Assembly: GCA_003251275.1 (NCBI GenBank) | Contig: QKGJ01000003.1 | Location: 1-32,444 of the forward strand | Source of the DNA: Ignavibacteria bacterium | GTDB lineage: Bacteria; Bacteroidota; Ignavibacteria; UBA10030; UBA6906 | Length of the DNA: 32,444 nucleotides | Reading direction: 5' to 3' | Shown: piece by piece, positions 1 through 9,681 of the stretch | How the letters are laid out: each line of letters begins with the position of its first letter | Position numbering within the stretch: position 1 is the first letter of the stretch | Position numbers and translations under genes: made by a program | Notes under the pieces: model-generated | Database searches by the model: none | The model's input: only the letters and a program-made list of their open reading frames with translations | Told to the model about the DNA's origin: nothing

Positions 1-260
1 TCATTTGGGTCTACAACCGGAAGTCTCCGCTCAAAGTCAGCGTACACCTGGATCAAGTTGGATTTGATTTCGAACTTCCAGGGCTGGGTATTGTAGCTGG
101 AGGGAGCAAGAACGGCGTAGTGGAGGAGGAACGCACACTGTTCTTCGATTGCATCGCTCCAGGGAAACTCCTCTTCAAAAACCTCATACGGCGTATTCAA
201 AGGGTCAAAGCGTTTCTCATCCATACCGAGATCGATTTCAAGTTTGTGGTCAGTTCCCAT
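1..260 (-). CDS. Nitroreductase-family protein (Acg-like), N-terminal fragment truncated by the window edge
   Basis: Reverse-strand reading from ATG at 260: MGTDHKLEIDLGMDEKRFDPLNTPYEVFEEEFPWSDAIEEQCAFLLHYAVLAPSSYNTQPWKFEIKSNLIQVYADFERRLPVVDPN, open to base 1. PSSYNTQPWKF is a typical FMN-nitroreductase N-terminal motif. Confidence 0.75.
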   Translation of the reverse strand, partial: MGTDHKLEIDLGMDEKRFDPLNTPYEVFEEEFPWSDAIEEQCAFLLHYAVLAPSSYNTQPWKFEIKSNLIQVYADFERRLPVVDPN

Positions 261-267
261 GGGGGTC

Positions 268-525
268 TCACTCTCCTTCTGGAGACAGGACGCTATTGCC
301 TTCAACTTGTATTGCGTCGATCGGACAATCGCTCAACGCTTCATCAACAAGCTCTTCCTCATTGGGATCGACCGGCTGCTTGGAAACATAGTATGAGTTT
401 GATGGTTTATCAAAGTCGAAGTTTTCGGGTGCAACGCTCGCACAATATGCACACCCGTTGCAATCGTCGGTGGTGTAATATTTCCCCTCGACATTTTTCG
501 GTAGACGATTTCCTGGTTGATCCAT
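268..525 (-). CDS. Ferredoxin, single [4Fe-4S] cluster
   Basis: MDQPGNRLPKNVEGKYYTTDDCNGCAYCASVAPENF...SDCPIDAI; C-x2-C-x2-C plus a distal CP. The start overlaps the ccmF stop (TAATG). An alternative in-frame start is at 543. Confidence 0.8.
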   Translation of the reverse strand: MDQPGNRLPKNVEGKYYTTDDCNGCAYCASVAPENFDFDKPSNSYYVSKQPVDPNEEELVDEALSDCPIDAIQVEGNSVLSPEGE

Positions 526-2753
526 TACTGTACCCTCCGCCATTTCAAGAGTGAAAGAAGAAAACCCAGTGTCATGATAATCGTTCCCACCCACACCAGT
601 CCAATCCATGGTTTGATGCTTGCCTCGACGACAAGCGCTTCAGGCGCATGCTGTGTTTCTCCGGAACGCAGTACCTCGACAGTGACCATGGACGCGCCTG
701 CCTCCATAGCGACGTTCATTGAAACGAGCTGTATGTTTGCGCCGAGCAGTTTCGAAGATGTCGGCTTGTACGTTGTTGCGCCGCCCGGTTCGTATACCGC
801 AATTGGTGTTACCGTTTCAGAACCGACATGGTTTCTTAATTGAAGGACCGACCCAACTTGCATGGCCCCGTTGCCCGACGCCATGGCATCCTGTCCACGA
901 CTCCCCATATCGAAACGGACGAAGGTCGCCTCAATGTCGCCGATCATTACTGACTTCCCTTTTTGAATATCGTAATGTTCATGATGTGCTGAAGAAGAAG
1001 CGTCATTCAGAGACACAGGGGCGATATAGAGATCTGAGGTCATGAACGATGCGATGTCCGGAGTTCGCATAACCCCCTGTTGACCCGCATCGAACATCAC
1101 GGGAGTCATGAAAAACTCCTTGCCGTCCTGCTCGACCCGAACACGAAAGCCGGCTTTCTGATTTTCGTCGTATGACCATCCGGTATAAGTCATCGTTCGC
1201 CCGAGCGCATTTGTTGCGACATCCTTCGGCAGCGTGAGGTGTTTCGTAACGGAATACCTGCCCGAGATGATCACACCAATGAAGAAGAGCGCAATCCCAA
1301 CATGTGCAACCTTTCCTCCGATGGTGCGGATGTCGATCTTTCCAAGCTTCCAGGCGAAGTATGCATTCCCCGCAATCGCGAAGAGAGACCCTGCAATGAA
1401 GAGAAGAACGATCGGTTCGCTGAACTTCAGAAAAAGAAGGCCAACAACCCCGATTGCCGCAATAGCGAACGACGGAATTGCCTTCTTCAGACTTGCCTTC
1501 CAGTCCTGCGTTTTCCACTGCATGAAAATGCTCAACCCGAGGAGGAATGCCATGATGATAGCGATGGGAAGATTCGTCGCGTCATAGAATGAGGGGTCCA
1601 CTGAACTCTTGGAAAAGATCGGAAGACTGGTGCCGGCCAGGATGACCGCGGCGCTCAGAAGAATTGCCAGCGAACCGTTGCCGAGCATTGCTTCGCGCGT
1701 GAGAAACAGATGATCACTCGCAACAGGACGGAGTTCACTTCTCCGAAGGTACAGAAGGCCAACTGCACTGGACAGAATTACGATCATGAAAGTGAGAAGA
1801 AGCCAGTAGATGGCAGCACCGCCATCGGCGAAGGAATGAACCGAGGAATCGCCGAGAATACCGCTCCGCGTCAGGAACGTACTGTAGATGACAAAGAAGA
1901 AGGCGAATGTCGCCAGTACCACATTTGTTCTCTTGAACTTGTCGGCTCCGCGTTGCGCGAGTATTGTGTGAATCAACGCAACACCAACGAGCCAGGGAAT
2001 CAGAGACGAATTCTCGACTGGATCCCATCCCCAATATCCTCCCCAACCCAGAACGCCATACGCCCAGTAGGCGCCGAGCATGATTCCCGTTCCAAGAACA
2101 ACTGTTGCAAAGATTAACCAAGGGAGTCCGTGTTCGCTGAGGAGCGAGTAACTCTTCCGCCATAGTCCGGCGATCGCAAAAGAGAAGGGAACCGCAAGAG
2201 CAGCAAAACCCAAAAAGAGAACAGGCGGATGAATGACCATCCAGAAATTTTGCAAAAGAGGATTGAGTCCTTGACCGTCTTTCGGAACATGAACGCTCGG
2301 TATTTGCGGAAAGAGCTCCCAGACCGAGACAAACGGCGATTTCACCACGACGAACAGGAACATAAACGAATTCACTCCCATCAGCAGCGCCATCACCGGC
2401 GCTTCATGTCCTCGACGCTTTGTAAATGCAAGAACGCCGACGGCGATCAGCGCGGAGCAAAACGCCCAGAAAAGAAAACTCCCCTGCTGGCCTGCATAAA
2501 AACTTGAAAGCAGGAAATGGAGGGGGAGTGAACGCGAACTGTAGCTGTAAACGTAGCCGTTGGAAAAGTCATGCTGGAGAAGTTGAACGAGAAGCAAACT
2601 CGAGGCCGCGACAATTCCTACAAGACTTCCATACACCCATCGTCGGGCGACTTCTTTTGTATGCTTTCCCTGTACCGCCCGATAATACTGAATCATGGCC
2701 AGCAGTGACGCAATGAGGGCAACCAACACAACTGAATTTCCAAGAACAGACAT
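525..2753 (-). CDS. ccmF: Cytochrome c-type biogenesis protein CcmF (heme lyase)
   Basis: 742 aa multi-TM protein with the tryptophan-rich WGGYWGWDPVENSSLIPWL (WWD) motif and VHPPVLFLGF-like region (here VIHPPVLFLGF). Confidence 0.93.
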   Translation of the reverse strand: MSVLGNSVVLVALIASLLAMIQYYRAVQGKHTKEVARRWVYGSLVGIVAASSLLLVQLLQHDFSNGYVYSYSSRSLPLHFLLSSFYAGQQGSFLFWAFCSALIAVGVLAFTKRRGHEAPVMALLMGVNSFMFLFVVVKSPFVSVWELFPQIPSVHVPKDGQGLNPLLQNFWMVIHPPVLFLGFAALAVPFSFAIAGLWRKSYSLLSEHGLPWLIFATVVLGTGIMLGAYWAYGVLGWGGYWGWDPVENSSLIPWLVGVALIHTILAQRGADKFKRTNVVLATFAFFFVIYSTFLTRSGILGDSSVHSFADGGAAIYWLLLTFMIVILSSAVGLLYLRRSELRPVASDHLFLTREAMLGNGSLAILLSAAVILAGTSLPIFSKSSVDPSFYDATNLPIAIIMAFLLGLSIFMQWKTQDWKASLKKAIPSFAIAAIGVVGLLFLKFSEPIVLLFIAGSLFAIAGNAYFAWKLGKIDIRTIGGKVAHVGIALFFIGVIISGRYSVTKHLTLPKDVATNALGRTMTYTGWSYDENQKAGFRVRVEQDGKEFFMTPVMFDAGQQGVMRTPDIASFMTSDLYIAPVSLNDASSSAHHEHYDIQKGKSVMIGDIEATFVRFDMGSRGQDAMASGNGAMQVGSVLQLRNHVGSETVTPIAVYEPGGATTYKPTSSKLLGANIQLVSMNVAMEAGASMVTVEVLRSGETQHAPEALVVEASIKPWIGLVWVGTIIMTLGFLLSLLKWRRVQ

Positions 2754-2813
2754 GCAACCTCCTGATTAATCTCTACGATGAAGAGGTCAACACGCGTGCC
2801 ATGGATGTACTCC

Positions 2814-2854
2814 AAAAAACTAAGAAATCAGCCTACATTCATTGATTTCTTAGT
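2814..2854 (-). terminator. Candidate Rho-independent terminator downstream of the DHOD-like gene
   Basis: Perfect 12-bp inverted repeat: arms ACTAAGAAATCA (2819-2830) and TGATTTCTTAGT (2843-2854), 12-nt loop. On the minus strand it is followed by a T run (2818-2814). The stem is AT-rich. Confidence 0.55.
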
Positions 2855-3054
2855 GTAGGAATCCGAAACCCGACTTTATCTTCCAACAGGTAGGAATGGA
2901 TTTGCAGGAGTGAAAACGCGCGAAGCGAGCTGATTTGAGGAATGGAAATGTCGCACTCGTGGGGTGATTCAGTAATGAAACGGCTCACCATTCAGGATGA
3001 GCAAGAGGAAAACCGCGGCTCTTGGAGTTGAACCCTGCTTATCACGAAGAAAGT

Positions 3055-4053
3055 TTACTTGTGAGTCGAAAAGGAACTAAGTGCCCTCATGTAGTTCGCG
3101 CGCTCAAAAGCAGACGGATCGGCAACGGACTTCTGGCTCATACTCCCGCGCATTTGTTCAAGCGAAACGTATTCGTGCTCGACCATCCAGTCGCGAACTG
3201 TACTGAGGACCTCCGTAATGTGGTTTGGACCGTGTTTTAATAATGCAGAGCACATCATTGTTACATCGGCTCCCGCCATTGTCATTTTCAGCACATCCTC
3301 TGCCGTGTGAATACCGGTCGTTGCAGCGAGACTCGCTTTCACCCGTCCATGAAGGATGGCCACCCATCGTAATGGGAGACGGAGTTCGTGCGGAGTGCTG
3401 AGGAGAACATTCGGGACAACTTCCAGTTCATCGAGATCGATATCCGGCTGATAGAATCGGTTAAAGAGAACCAGTCCGTCAGCGCCGGCTAGGTCCAGAC
3501 GGTGCGCCAGGTGTGCGAGCGAACTGAAGAATGGACTCAGCTTGATTGCGACGGGAATAGTCACGGAGCGTTTGACTGCATGAAGGACTTCGAGATATCG
3601 GTCTTCTACGTCGGTGCCGGAAAGATTCGGATCCGTCGGTATATAGTAGACATTCAACTCAAGCGCATCGGCACCCGCTTCCTGTATCTTCTTTGCATAG
3701 TCGATCCATCCTCCTGAAGTAATTCCGTTCAGACTACCGATGACCGGAATCGACAATGCCTCTTTAGCTTTGCGGACAAGGTCAACGTACTCATCCGGCC
3801 CGACATTGTATTCAGCCGCCTCGGGAAAATAGGTGAGCGATTCGGCAAAACTCTCCGTTCCGTATGCGAGATAGTGGTCCAACTCTTCCGCTTCGTGTGC
3901 GATTTGTTCTTCAAAAAGGGAGTACATAACAATCGCTGATGCGCCTGCGTCTTCGAGACGTTTCATGCTGTCCACATTGTGTGAAAGCGGGCTCGCCGAG
4001 GGAACGATCGGATTCTTCAACTGCATTCCGAGGTATGAAGTCTTTAAGTCCAT
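3055..4053 (-). CDS. Dihydroorotate dehydrogenase-like protein
   Basis: 332 aa; [24 protein letters not shown]..., [48 protein letters not shown]-barrel DHOD/PreA-type. Starts 10 nt after the PFOR gene. Confidence 0.85.
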   Translation of the reverse strand: MDLKTSYLGMQLKNPIVPSASPLSHNVDSMKRLEDAGASAIVMYSLFEEQIAHEAEELDHYLAYGTESFAESLTYFPEAAEYNVGPDEYVDLVRKAKEALSIPVIGSLNGITSGGWIDYAKKIQEAGADALELNVYYIPTDPNLSGTDVEDRYLEVLHAVKRSVTIPVAIKLSPFFSSLAHLAHRLDLAGADGLVLFNRFYQPDIDLDELEVVPNVLLSTPHELRLPLRWVAILHGRVKASLAATTGIHTAEDVLKMTMAGADVTMMCSALLKHGPNHITEVLSTVRDWMVEHEYVSLEQMRGSMSQKSVADPSAFERANYMRALSSFSTHK

Positions 4054-4062
4054 GATATTCTC

Positions 4063-7000
4063 CTAGTGTTCCTGTGGTGCATGCGATTGTTCGATCACCT
4101 TCTTCACGTCCGTGCCAGTGTCTGCTTTTGCAAGGCGCTCCAGCACTTTCCATCTTTTTTGCGTGTCTTCCTGTGCGAGCGCAGAAAGCTTCTTTGCCTG
4201 TTCGGGATGACTTTTCGTAAGCATTTTGAACCGCGCTTCCATCGATGCGTATTGCTCAAACTTGATCTTTGGCTCTTTCGAATCCAGCACAAATGGATTC
4301 TTCCCCTGCCCGACCAGCGTCGGGTTGAACCGGTAGATCGGCCAGTGACCGCATTCCACTGCCGCCTTCTGGTTGCTCATTCCTTTCGTCATGTTGATGC
4401 CGTGCGCAATGCAATGGCTGTACGCGATGATCAACGACGGGCCATCATATGCCTCAGCTTCCATGAACGCACGGACCGTCTGCGTGTCGTTGTAACCCAT
4501 CGCTATCTGTGCAACATAGACATTTCCGTACGTCATGGCAATGAGTCCCAGGTCCTTCTTCGCGAGCGGCTTTCCTCCAGCAGCAAACTTTGCAACAGCT
4601 GATCGCGGTGTTGCTTTGGACATCTGTCCGCCAGTGTTGGAGTAGACTTCCGTATCGAGCACGAGGATGTTCACGTTCTTCCCGGATGCGAGCACGTGAT
4701 CGAGTCCGCCGAAGCCGATATCGTAAGCCCATCCATCGCCGCCCATGATCCAGACGCTTCTTTTCACCAGGTTGTCTGCAAGGCTGAGAAGATTCCGGGC
4801 AACAGGATCGTTCATTGGCTTGAGTTTCTTCTTAAGTTGTTCGACCCATACGCGCTGTTCATAAATACCGGCTTCATCAGATTGGTCGGCATTGAGAATC
4901 GCGCGTGCGAGCTCATCGCCTACTTGCGGAGCAAGTTGGGTTAGCATCTCCCGGGCCATTGCTGTATGCTTGTCCACAGCGAGGCGCATACCAAGACCGA
5001 ACTCCGCGTTGTCTTCAAAAAGAGAATTCGACCACGCCGGTCCGCGCCCCTCCGGATTCACCGTCCAGGGAGTGGTGGGAAGGTTTCCACCGTAAATTGA
5101 AGAGCACCCTGTTGCGTTTGCAACGATCATCCGGTCACCAAACAACTGACTGGCCAGCTTCACATACGGCGTTTCGCCGCATCCAAGACACGCGCCTGAA
5201 TACTCAAAGAGCGGCTGGAGGAACTGAGAACCTTTCACAGAATCTACCTTGACTGTGCGACGATCAATTTCGGGAAGGCTGAGGAAGTATTCGTAATAGC
5301 TCCGTTCCCGTTCTCTGAGAGGGGGCTGCGCTTCCATGTTGATCGCCTTGAGGCGAGTTTCAGATTTGTTTTTGGCCGGGCAGATGTCAACGCAGATGCC
5401 ACATCCTGTGCAATCCTCAGGGGCAACCTGCACCGTATACTTCATCCCTTTGTATTCTGCCGCCTTGTAGTCCATGGACTTGAAACCTGCAGGCGCATTC
5501 TTCAACGTTTCACCATCATACACTTTGATGCGAATTGTTGCGTGTGGACAAACGATTGCGCACTTGTTGCACTGGATACAAATGCTCTCGTCCCAGATAG
5601 GGATCTCGAGAGCAATGTTTCTTTTTTCCCATTGTGCCGTACCCGTGGGATAGGTTCCGTCGGCAGGCATGGCGCTGACGGGAAGCGCATCCCCAAAGCC
5701 CGCGATCATTCCGGCGGTCACCTTCTGCACGAACTCTGGTGCGTTTTCCGAAACAACCGGCGGCATCTCGATCTTGCTTGTCACCATTGCCGGCACTTTC
5801 ACCTCGAAGAGGTTTGCAAGAGTCTGATCGACCGCATCAAAATTCTGTTGGACGATCTTGTCTCCCTTTTTTCCGTACGTCTTTTTGATAGCATTCTTAA
5901 TTGCCTCGATTGCCTTTTCGCGTGGCAGGACACCGGAGATTGCAAAGAAGCAGGTCTGCATGATCGTGTTAATACGACCCCCCATGCCTGTCGCCTGCGC
6001 CACTTTGTAGGCATCGATCACGTATAGTTTGATCTTCTTTTTGATGATTTGTTCCTGTATATGCCGAGGCAGTTCCTCCCAGACTTTGTCTGCGCCGAAG
6101 TAGCTGTTCAGGAGGAACGTTGATCCGGGAACGGCGGTCTTAAGAACATCGAACTTCTCAAGAAAGAACCATTGATGACATGCAACAAAATTGGCCGAAT
6201 CGACGAGATAAGTGGAATGAATCGGTCGTGGACCAAAGCGGAGGTGCGATACCGTAGTGGACCCGGATTTCTTCGAGTCATAGACGAAGTACCCCTGGGC
6301 AAAGAAATCAGTATCCTCTCCAATAATCTTGATTGAGTTCTTGTTTGCGCCCACAGTGCCGTCGGCGCCGAGGCCGTAGAACATTGCACGAATCACGTCA
6401 TCCGGCTCCGTGCTGAATGCCGGGTCGAACTCCACACTCGTGTGCGTGACATCGTCGTTAATACCGACGGTGAAATGGTTCTTCGGCTTCTCCTGCTTCA
6501 TCATGTCAAAGACGCCTTTGACCATGGCAGGAGTGAATTCCTTGGAGGAAAGTCCATAGCGTCCGCCGATGATTTTCGGGAAGCCGTTCAAATGAAGCGA
6601 ACCGTCGATAAACGTCTCGGTAATCGAAGTGCTGACATCCATATAGAGCGGCTCACCTGTTGCTCCGGGTTCCTTCGTACGATCCAGGACTGCGATTGTC
6701 TTTGTGCTCGGGGGAAGCGCCTTCACGAAGTGCGAAGCCGAAAATGGCCTGAACATGTGGACCTTAAGCAGTCCGACCTTTTCTCCTTTTTTATCGAGAT
6801 GATCGACTGTCTCTTCAACAGCCTCCGCGCCGGAGCCCATAATGACGATAACGCGCTCCGCATCGGGGGCGCCTGTGTATTCGTACAACTTGTACTGCCG
6901 TCCCACTTGTTTGGCGAATCGATCCATTGCTTTCTGCATGATCGCGGGGAATGCAGCGTAATACGGGTTCACTGTTTCTCGCGCCTGAAAGAACACATCC

Positions 7001-7665
7001 GGATTTTGCGCGGTGCCGCGTACAACGGGATGATCCGGCGACAGGGCCCGGGAGCGATGTCCGCGGATCAGCTCATCATCGATCATTGCACGTATATCGT
7101 CGTCGGTCAGTTCTTCGATCTTCATTACCTCGTGTGAAGTACGGAATCCATCGAAGAAGTGAACGATCGGAACCCGCGCTTCGAGCGTTGCGGCTTGCGC
7201 TATCAATGCAAAGTCCATTACCTCTTGAACAGAGTTGGAGGCAAGCATGCCGAAACCTGTTGATCGTGCAGCCATCACGTCGCTATGATCGCCGAAGATG
7301 GAGAGAGCCTGCGCCGCAACCGAACGAGCCGACACGTGAAACACCGTTGAGGTAAGCTCACCGGCAATCTTGAACATATTAGGAATCATCAGGAGCAATC
7401 CCTGCGACGCAGTAAACGTTGTGGAGAGGGCGCCGGTCTGCAGCGCTCCGTGTATCGCTCCGGCTGCTCCGCCTTCACTTTGCATTTCCGTCACCGACGG
7501 GATGGTTCCCCAGAGATTTTTTCTTCCCTGCGACGACCATTCGTCCGCCCATTCTCCCATGTTGGAGGAGGGAGTGATGGGATAAATTGCGATGACTTCG
7601 TTGAGTTTGTGTGCGACATACGCGGCAGCTTCATTGCCGTCGATCGTGACCTTATTCCGTTTCAT
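4063..7665 (-). CDS. nifJ: Pyruvate:ferredoxin (flavodoxin) oxidoreductase, single-chain NifJ type
   Basis: About 1200 aa; TIDGNEAAAYVAHKLNEVIAIYPITPSSNMGEWAD; two ferredoxin motifs CIQCNKCAIVCPHATI and CTGCGICVDICPAKNK; TPP-domain GDGWAYDIGFGGLDHVLASG..NVLVLDTEVYSNTGGQ-like region. The 7728 ORF start is probably too long; MKRNKVTIDG starts at 7665. Confidence 0.95.
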   Translation of the reverse strand: MKRNKVTIDGNEAAAYVAHKLNEVIAIYPITPSSNMGEWADEWSSQGRKNLWGTIPSVTEMQSEGGAAGAIHGALQTGALSTTFTASQGLLLMIPNMFKIAGELTSTVFHVSARSVAAQALSIFGDHSDVMAARSTGFGMLASNSVQEVMDFALIAQAATLEARVPIVHFFDGFRTSHEVMKIEELTDDDIRAMIDDELIRGHRSRALSPDHPVVRGTAQNPDVFFQARETVNPYYAAFPAIMQKAMDRFAKQVGRQYKLYEYTGAPDAERVIVIMGSGAEAVEETVDHLDKKGEKVGLLKVHMFRPFSASHFVKALPPSTKTIAVLDRTKEPGATGEPLYMDVSTSITETFIDGSLHLNGFPKIIGGRYGLSSKEFTPAMVKGVFDMMKQEKPKNHFTVGINDDVTHTSVEFDPAFSTEPDDVIRAMFYGLGADGTVGANKNSIKIIGEDTDFFAQGYFVYDSKKSGSTTVSHLRFGPRPIHSTYLVDSANFVACHQWFFLEKFDVLKTAVPGSTFLLNSYFGADKVWEELPRHIQEQIIKKKIKLYVIDAYKVAQATGMGGRINTIMQTCFFAISGVLPREKAIEAIKNAIKKTYGKKGDKIVQQNFDAVDQTLANLFEVKVPAMVTSKIEMPPVVSENAPEFVQKVTAGMIAGFGDALPVSAMPADGTYPTGTAQWEKRNIALEIPIWDESICIQCNKCAIVCPHATIRIKVYDGETLKNAPAGFKSMDYKAAEYKGMKYTVQVAPEDCTGCGICVDICPAKNKSETRLKAINMEAQPPLRERERSYYEYFLSLPEIDRRTVKVDSVKGSQFLQPLFEYSGACLGCGETPYVKLASQLFGDRMIVANATGCSSIYGGNLPTTPWTVNPEGRGPAWSNSLFEDNAEFGLGMRLAVDKHTAMAREMLTQLAPQVGDELARAILNADQSDEAGIYEQRVWVEQLKKKLKPMNDPVARNLLSLADNLVKRSVWIMGGDGWAYDIGFGGLDHVLASGKNVNILVLDTEVYSNTGGQMSKATPRSAVAKFAAGGKPLAKKDLGLIAMTYGNVYVAQIAMGYNDTQTVRAFMEAEAYDGPSLIIAYSHCIAHGINMTKGMSNQKAAVECGHWPIYRFNPTLVGQGKNPFVLDSKEPKIKFEQYASMEARFKMLTKSHPEQAKKLSALAQEDTQKRWKVLERLAKADTGTDVKKVIEQSHAPQEH

Positions 7666-7892
7666 TGTTTTCCTTCGAGAGATGCGAATCAAGAATCTGT
7701 CCCTAGGAGATTTGCCGGGACACAGCACCGTCTTTCCAACGAAATATCATGCCACAGGGAATACCATCAAAAAGACTTGTAATTGCCCACAATCTAGAGG
7801 ATTCTGTCTGATTTAGGGTTGTTGGATTCCAAAGGATGGGAAAACAAGTTGCAGCGGTGAAAAAAGAAAGGCCAGTCGAATGTCTTGCATGA

Positions 7893-7923
7893 CCCCGTAT
7901 AGCTAACGGGGGCTAACTAGCCC
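7893..7923. repeat. Two overlapping short inverted repeats in the tnaA-like/nifJ intergenic region
   Basis: CCCCGT (7893-7898)/ACGGGG (7906-7911) and GGGCTA (7910-7915)/TAGCCC (7918-7923) share bases 7910-7911, so the two stems would be mutually exclusive. Confidence 0.45.
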
Positions 7924-8133
7924 TGGTGGACAGGCGGGATTGTTGTTCTACTTGCATTTGATTGTGCAAAATCCGCGCTTCCTCCGTTCAATTGGAACCC
8001 CACTTAACTGGCTGATTAGAACATCGATTTTAGGAGAGAGAAGACATGTTAGAATAAGTTCTTTCCCGCCTCTAATACAAACACGCACATAGTGATAGCT
8101 CTCCATTGGAGTCATTTGAAAACAAGACCAGCT

Positions 8134-9513
8134 TCATGGAACCGGCTCAAAATGTGCAGTGAAGTGCCTTAGGAACTTCGGCTCGTGTGTAATCCGCATC
8201 CCTTTCGTTTCGCGCGCGTGAGCGGCGATCTCCTGGAACACTTCCACCACATAGTCCACGTGGCTCTGTGTGTAAACGCGGCGGGGAATAGCAAGCCGCA
8301 CAAGTTCCATCGGTGCAGGGATAAGCGTTCCCCTTTCGTCATATGTTCCAAACATCACCGAACCCACCTCGACACAACGAACACCGCCAATACGGTACAG
8401 CGCACAGACTAATGCCTGTCCAGGATATTGCTCAACAGGAATGTGTTTGTACAGCCCTTTTGCATCTACATAGACTGCGTGCCCCCCGATCGGCAGCATG
8501 ATGGGGATGCCGTACTCCTGAATCTTCTCGCCCAGGTATTCCGTACTGCGGATTCTGTAGCGCAGATAATCCCTGTCGAAGACCTCTTCCAATCCGACAG
8601 CGATCGCTTCCATATCGCGTCCCGCGAGTCCGCCGTATGTGGTGAATCCCTCGGTGATGATCAGGAGGTTTGTGCATGCATCCGAAAGCTCATTGTCCCG
8701 CAACGCGAGGAACCCCCCGATGTTTACGAGCCCATCTTTCTTTGCACTCATCACGCAGCCATCGGCGAGAGAGAACATCTCCTGTGCGATTTCCTTGTAT
8801 GATTTGCCTTCGAACCCTGTCTCCCGGTGATTGACAAAGTACGCGTTCTCGGCGATGCGACACGCATCGATGACAAAGAGAATCTTGTTTTCTTTGCAGA
8901 GAGCCGAAACGGCTTTCATGTTTTCCATGCTTACTGGCTGTCCGCCACCAGTGTTGTTCGTGACGGTCATGATCACCGCGCCAACGTTTTTCGCACCATG
9001 TTCTCGAATCAGTTTCTCAAGCCTGCTAATATCCATATTCCCCTTAAACGGATGGCGTACCGAAGGGTGAAGCGCTTGCTCAATCGGGCAGTCGATTGCC
9101 TTCGCGCCAGAGAATTCTATGTTGGCGCGAGTCGTATCGAAGTGCGTGTTGCTGATGAATACCTTTCCTTTGCCACCGAGGAGACTGTAAAGAATTCGTT
9201 CCGCAGCGCGTCCTTGATGTGTCGGAAGGATATGAGGATATCCGGTGAGGTCGTGAATGACGTGCTCAAGCTTCTTCCAACTGCGAGCGCCGGCATAAGA
9301 TTCATCACCCGACATCATTGCAGACCATTGGGCAGTGCTCATCGCGGAAGTGCCGCTGTCGGTGAGCAGATCAATGATCACCTGGTCGGAGGTGAGAAGA
9401 AACGGATTGTAATGAGCCTTGCGCAACCACTCCAGCCTTTGTTTCTCCGTCGACATGGTAATTGGTTCGACGGTCTTGATCTTGAACGGCTCGATGATGA
9501 TATGCTGGTGCAC
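8134..9513 (-). CDS. Tryptophanase / tyrosine phenol-lyase family beta-eliminating lyase (PLP)
   Basis: 459 aa; EPFKIKTVEPI, IDLLTDSGTSAMS, MMSGDESYAG, PTHQGRAAE, MFSLADGCVMSAKKDGLVNIGGFL (PLP Lys), GGLAGRDMEAIAVGL, VRLAIPRRVYTQSH. Substrate not resolved by reading alone. Confidence 0.92.
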   Translation of the reverse strand: MHQHIIIEPFKIKTVEPITMSTEKQRLEWLRKAHYNPFLLTSDQVIIDLLTDSGTSAMSTAQWSAMMSGDESYAGARSWKKLEHVIHDLTGYPHILPTHQGRAAERILYSLLGGKGKVFISNTHFDTTRANIEFSGAKAIDCPIEQALHPSVRHPFKGNMDISRLEKLIREHGAKNVGAVIMTVTNNTGGGQPVSMENMKAVSALCKENKILFVIDACRIAENAYFVNHRETGFEGKSYKEIAQEMFSLADGCVMSAKKDGLVNIGGFLALRDNELSDACTNLLIITEGFTTYGGLAGRDMEAIAVGLEEVFDRDYLRYRIRSTEYLGEKIQEYGIPIMLPIGGHAVYVDAKGLYKHIPVEQYPGQALVCALYRIGGVRCVEVGSVMFGTYDERGTLIPAPMELVRLAIPRRVYTQSHVDYVVEVFQEIAAHARETKGMRITHEPKFLRHFTAHFEPVP

Positions 9514-9641
9514 GGAACATTGCCTCTAAAGATGTGAGCTAGTGAAGTTACAGCAATCCTCCAAGAGGATGGCGAGAAAACAAATTAAGCCGCCCGGGCT
9601 GCACACTTCCCAACTCGAACGGCTCAATAAACAATATCCGC

Positions 9642-9661
9642 TGGGTCAACTCGATGACCCA
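9642..9661. repeat. 7-bp inverted repeat just downstream of the tetraheme cytochrome gene (possible terminator, no T run)
   Basis: TGGGTCA (9642-9648)-ACTCGA-TGACCCA (9655-9661). Confidence 0.4.
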
Positions 9662-9681
9662 CAGGTTTCACCCAATTCGGA

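Noticed and set aside
1003-1518. 171 aa minus-strand ORF
   Set aside because: Out-of-frame reading inside ccmF without motifs.
6442-7137. 231 aa plus-strand ORF
   Set aside because: Lies fully antisense to the strongly supported nifJ gene; translation shows no family motif and looks like codon-bias shadow.
8827-9537. 236 aa plus-strand ORF
   Set aside because: Antisense to the tryptophanase-like gene; no recognisable domain.
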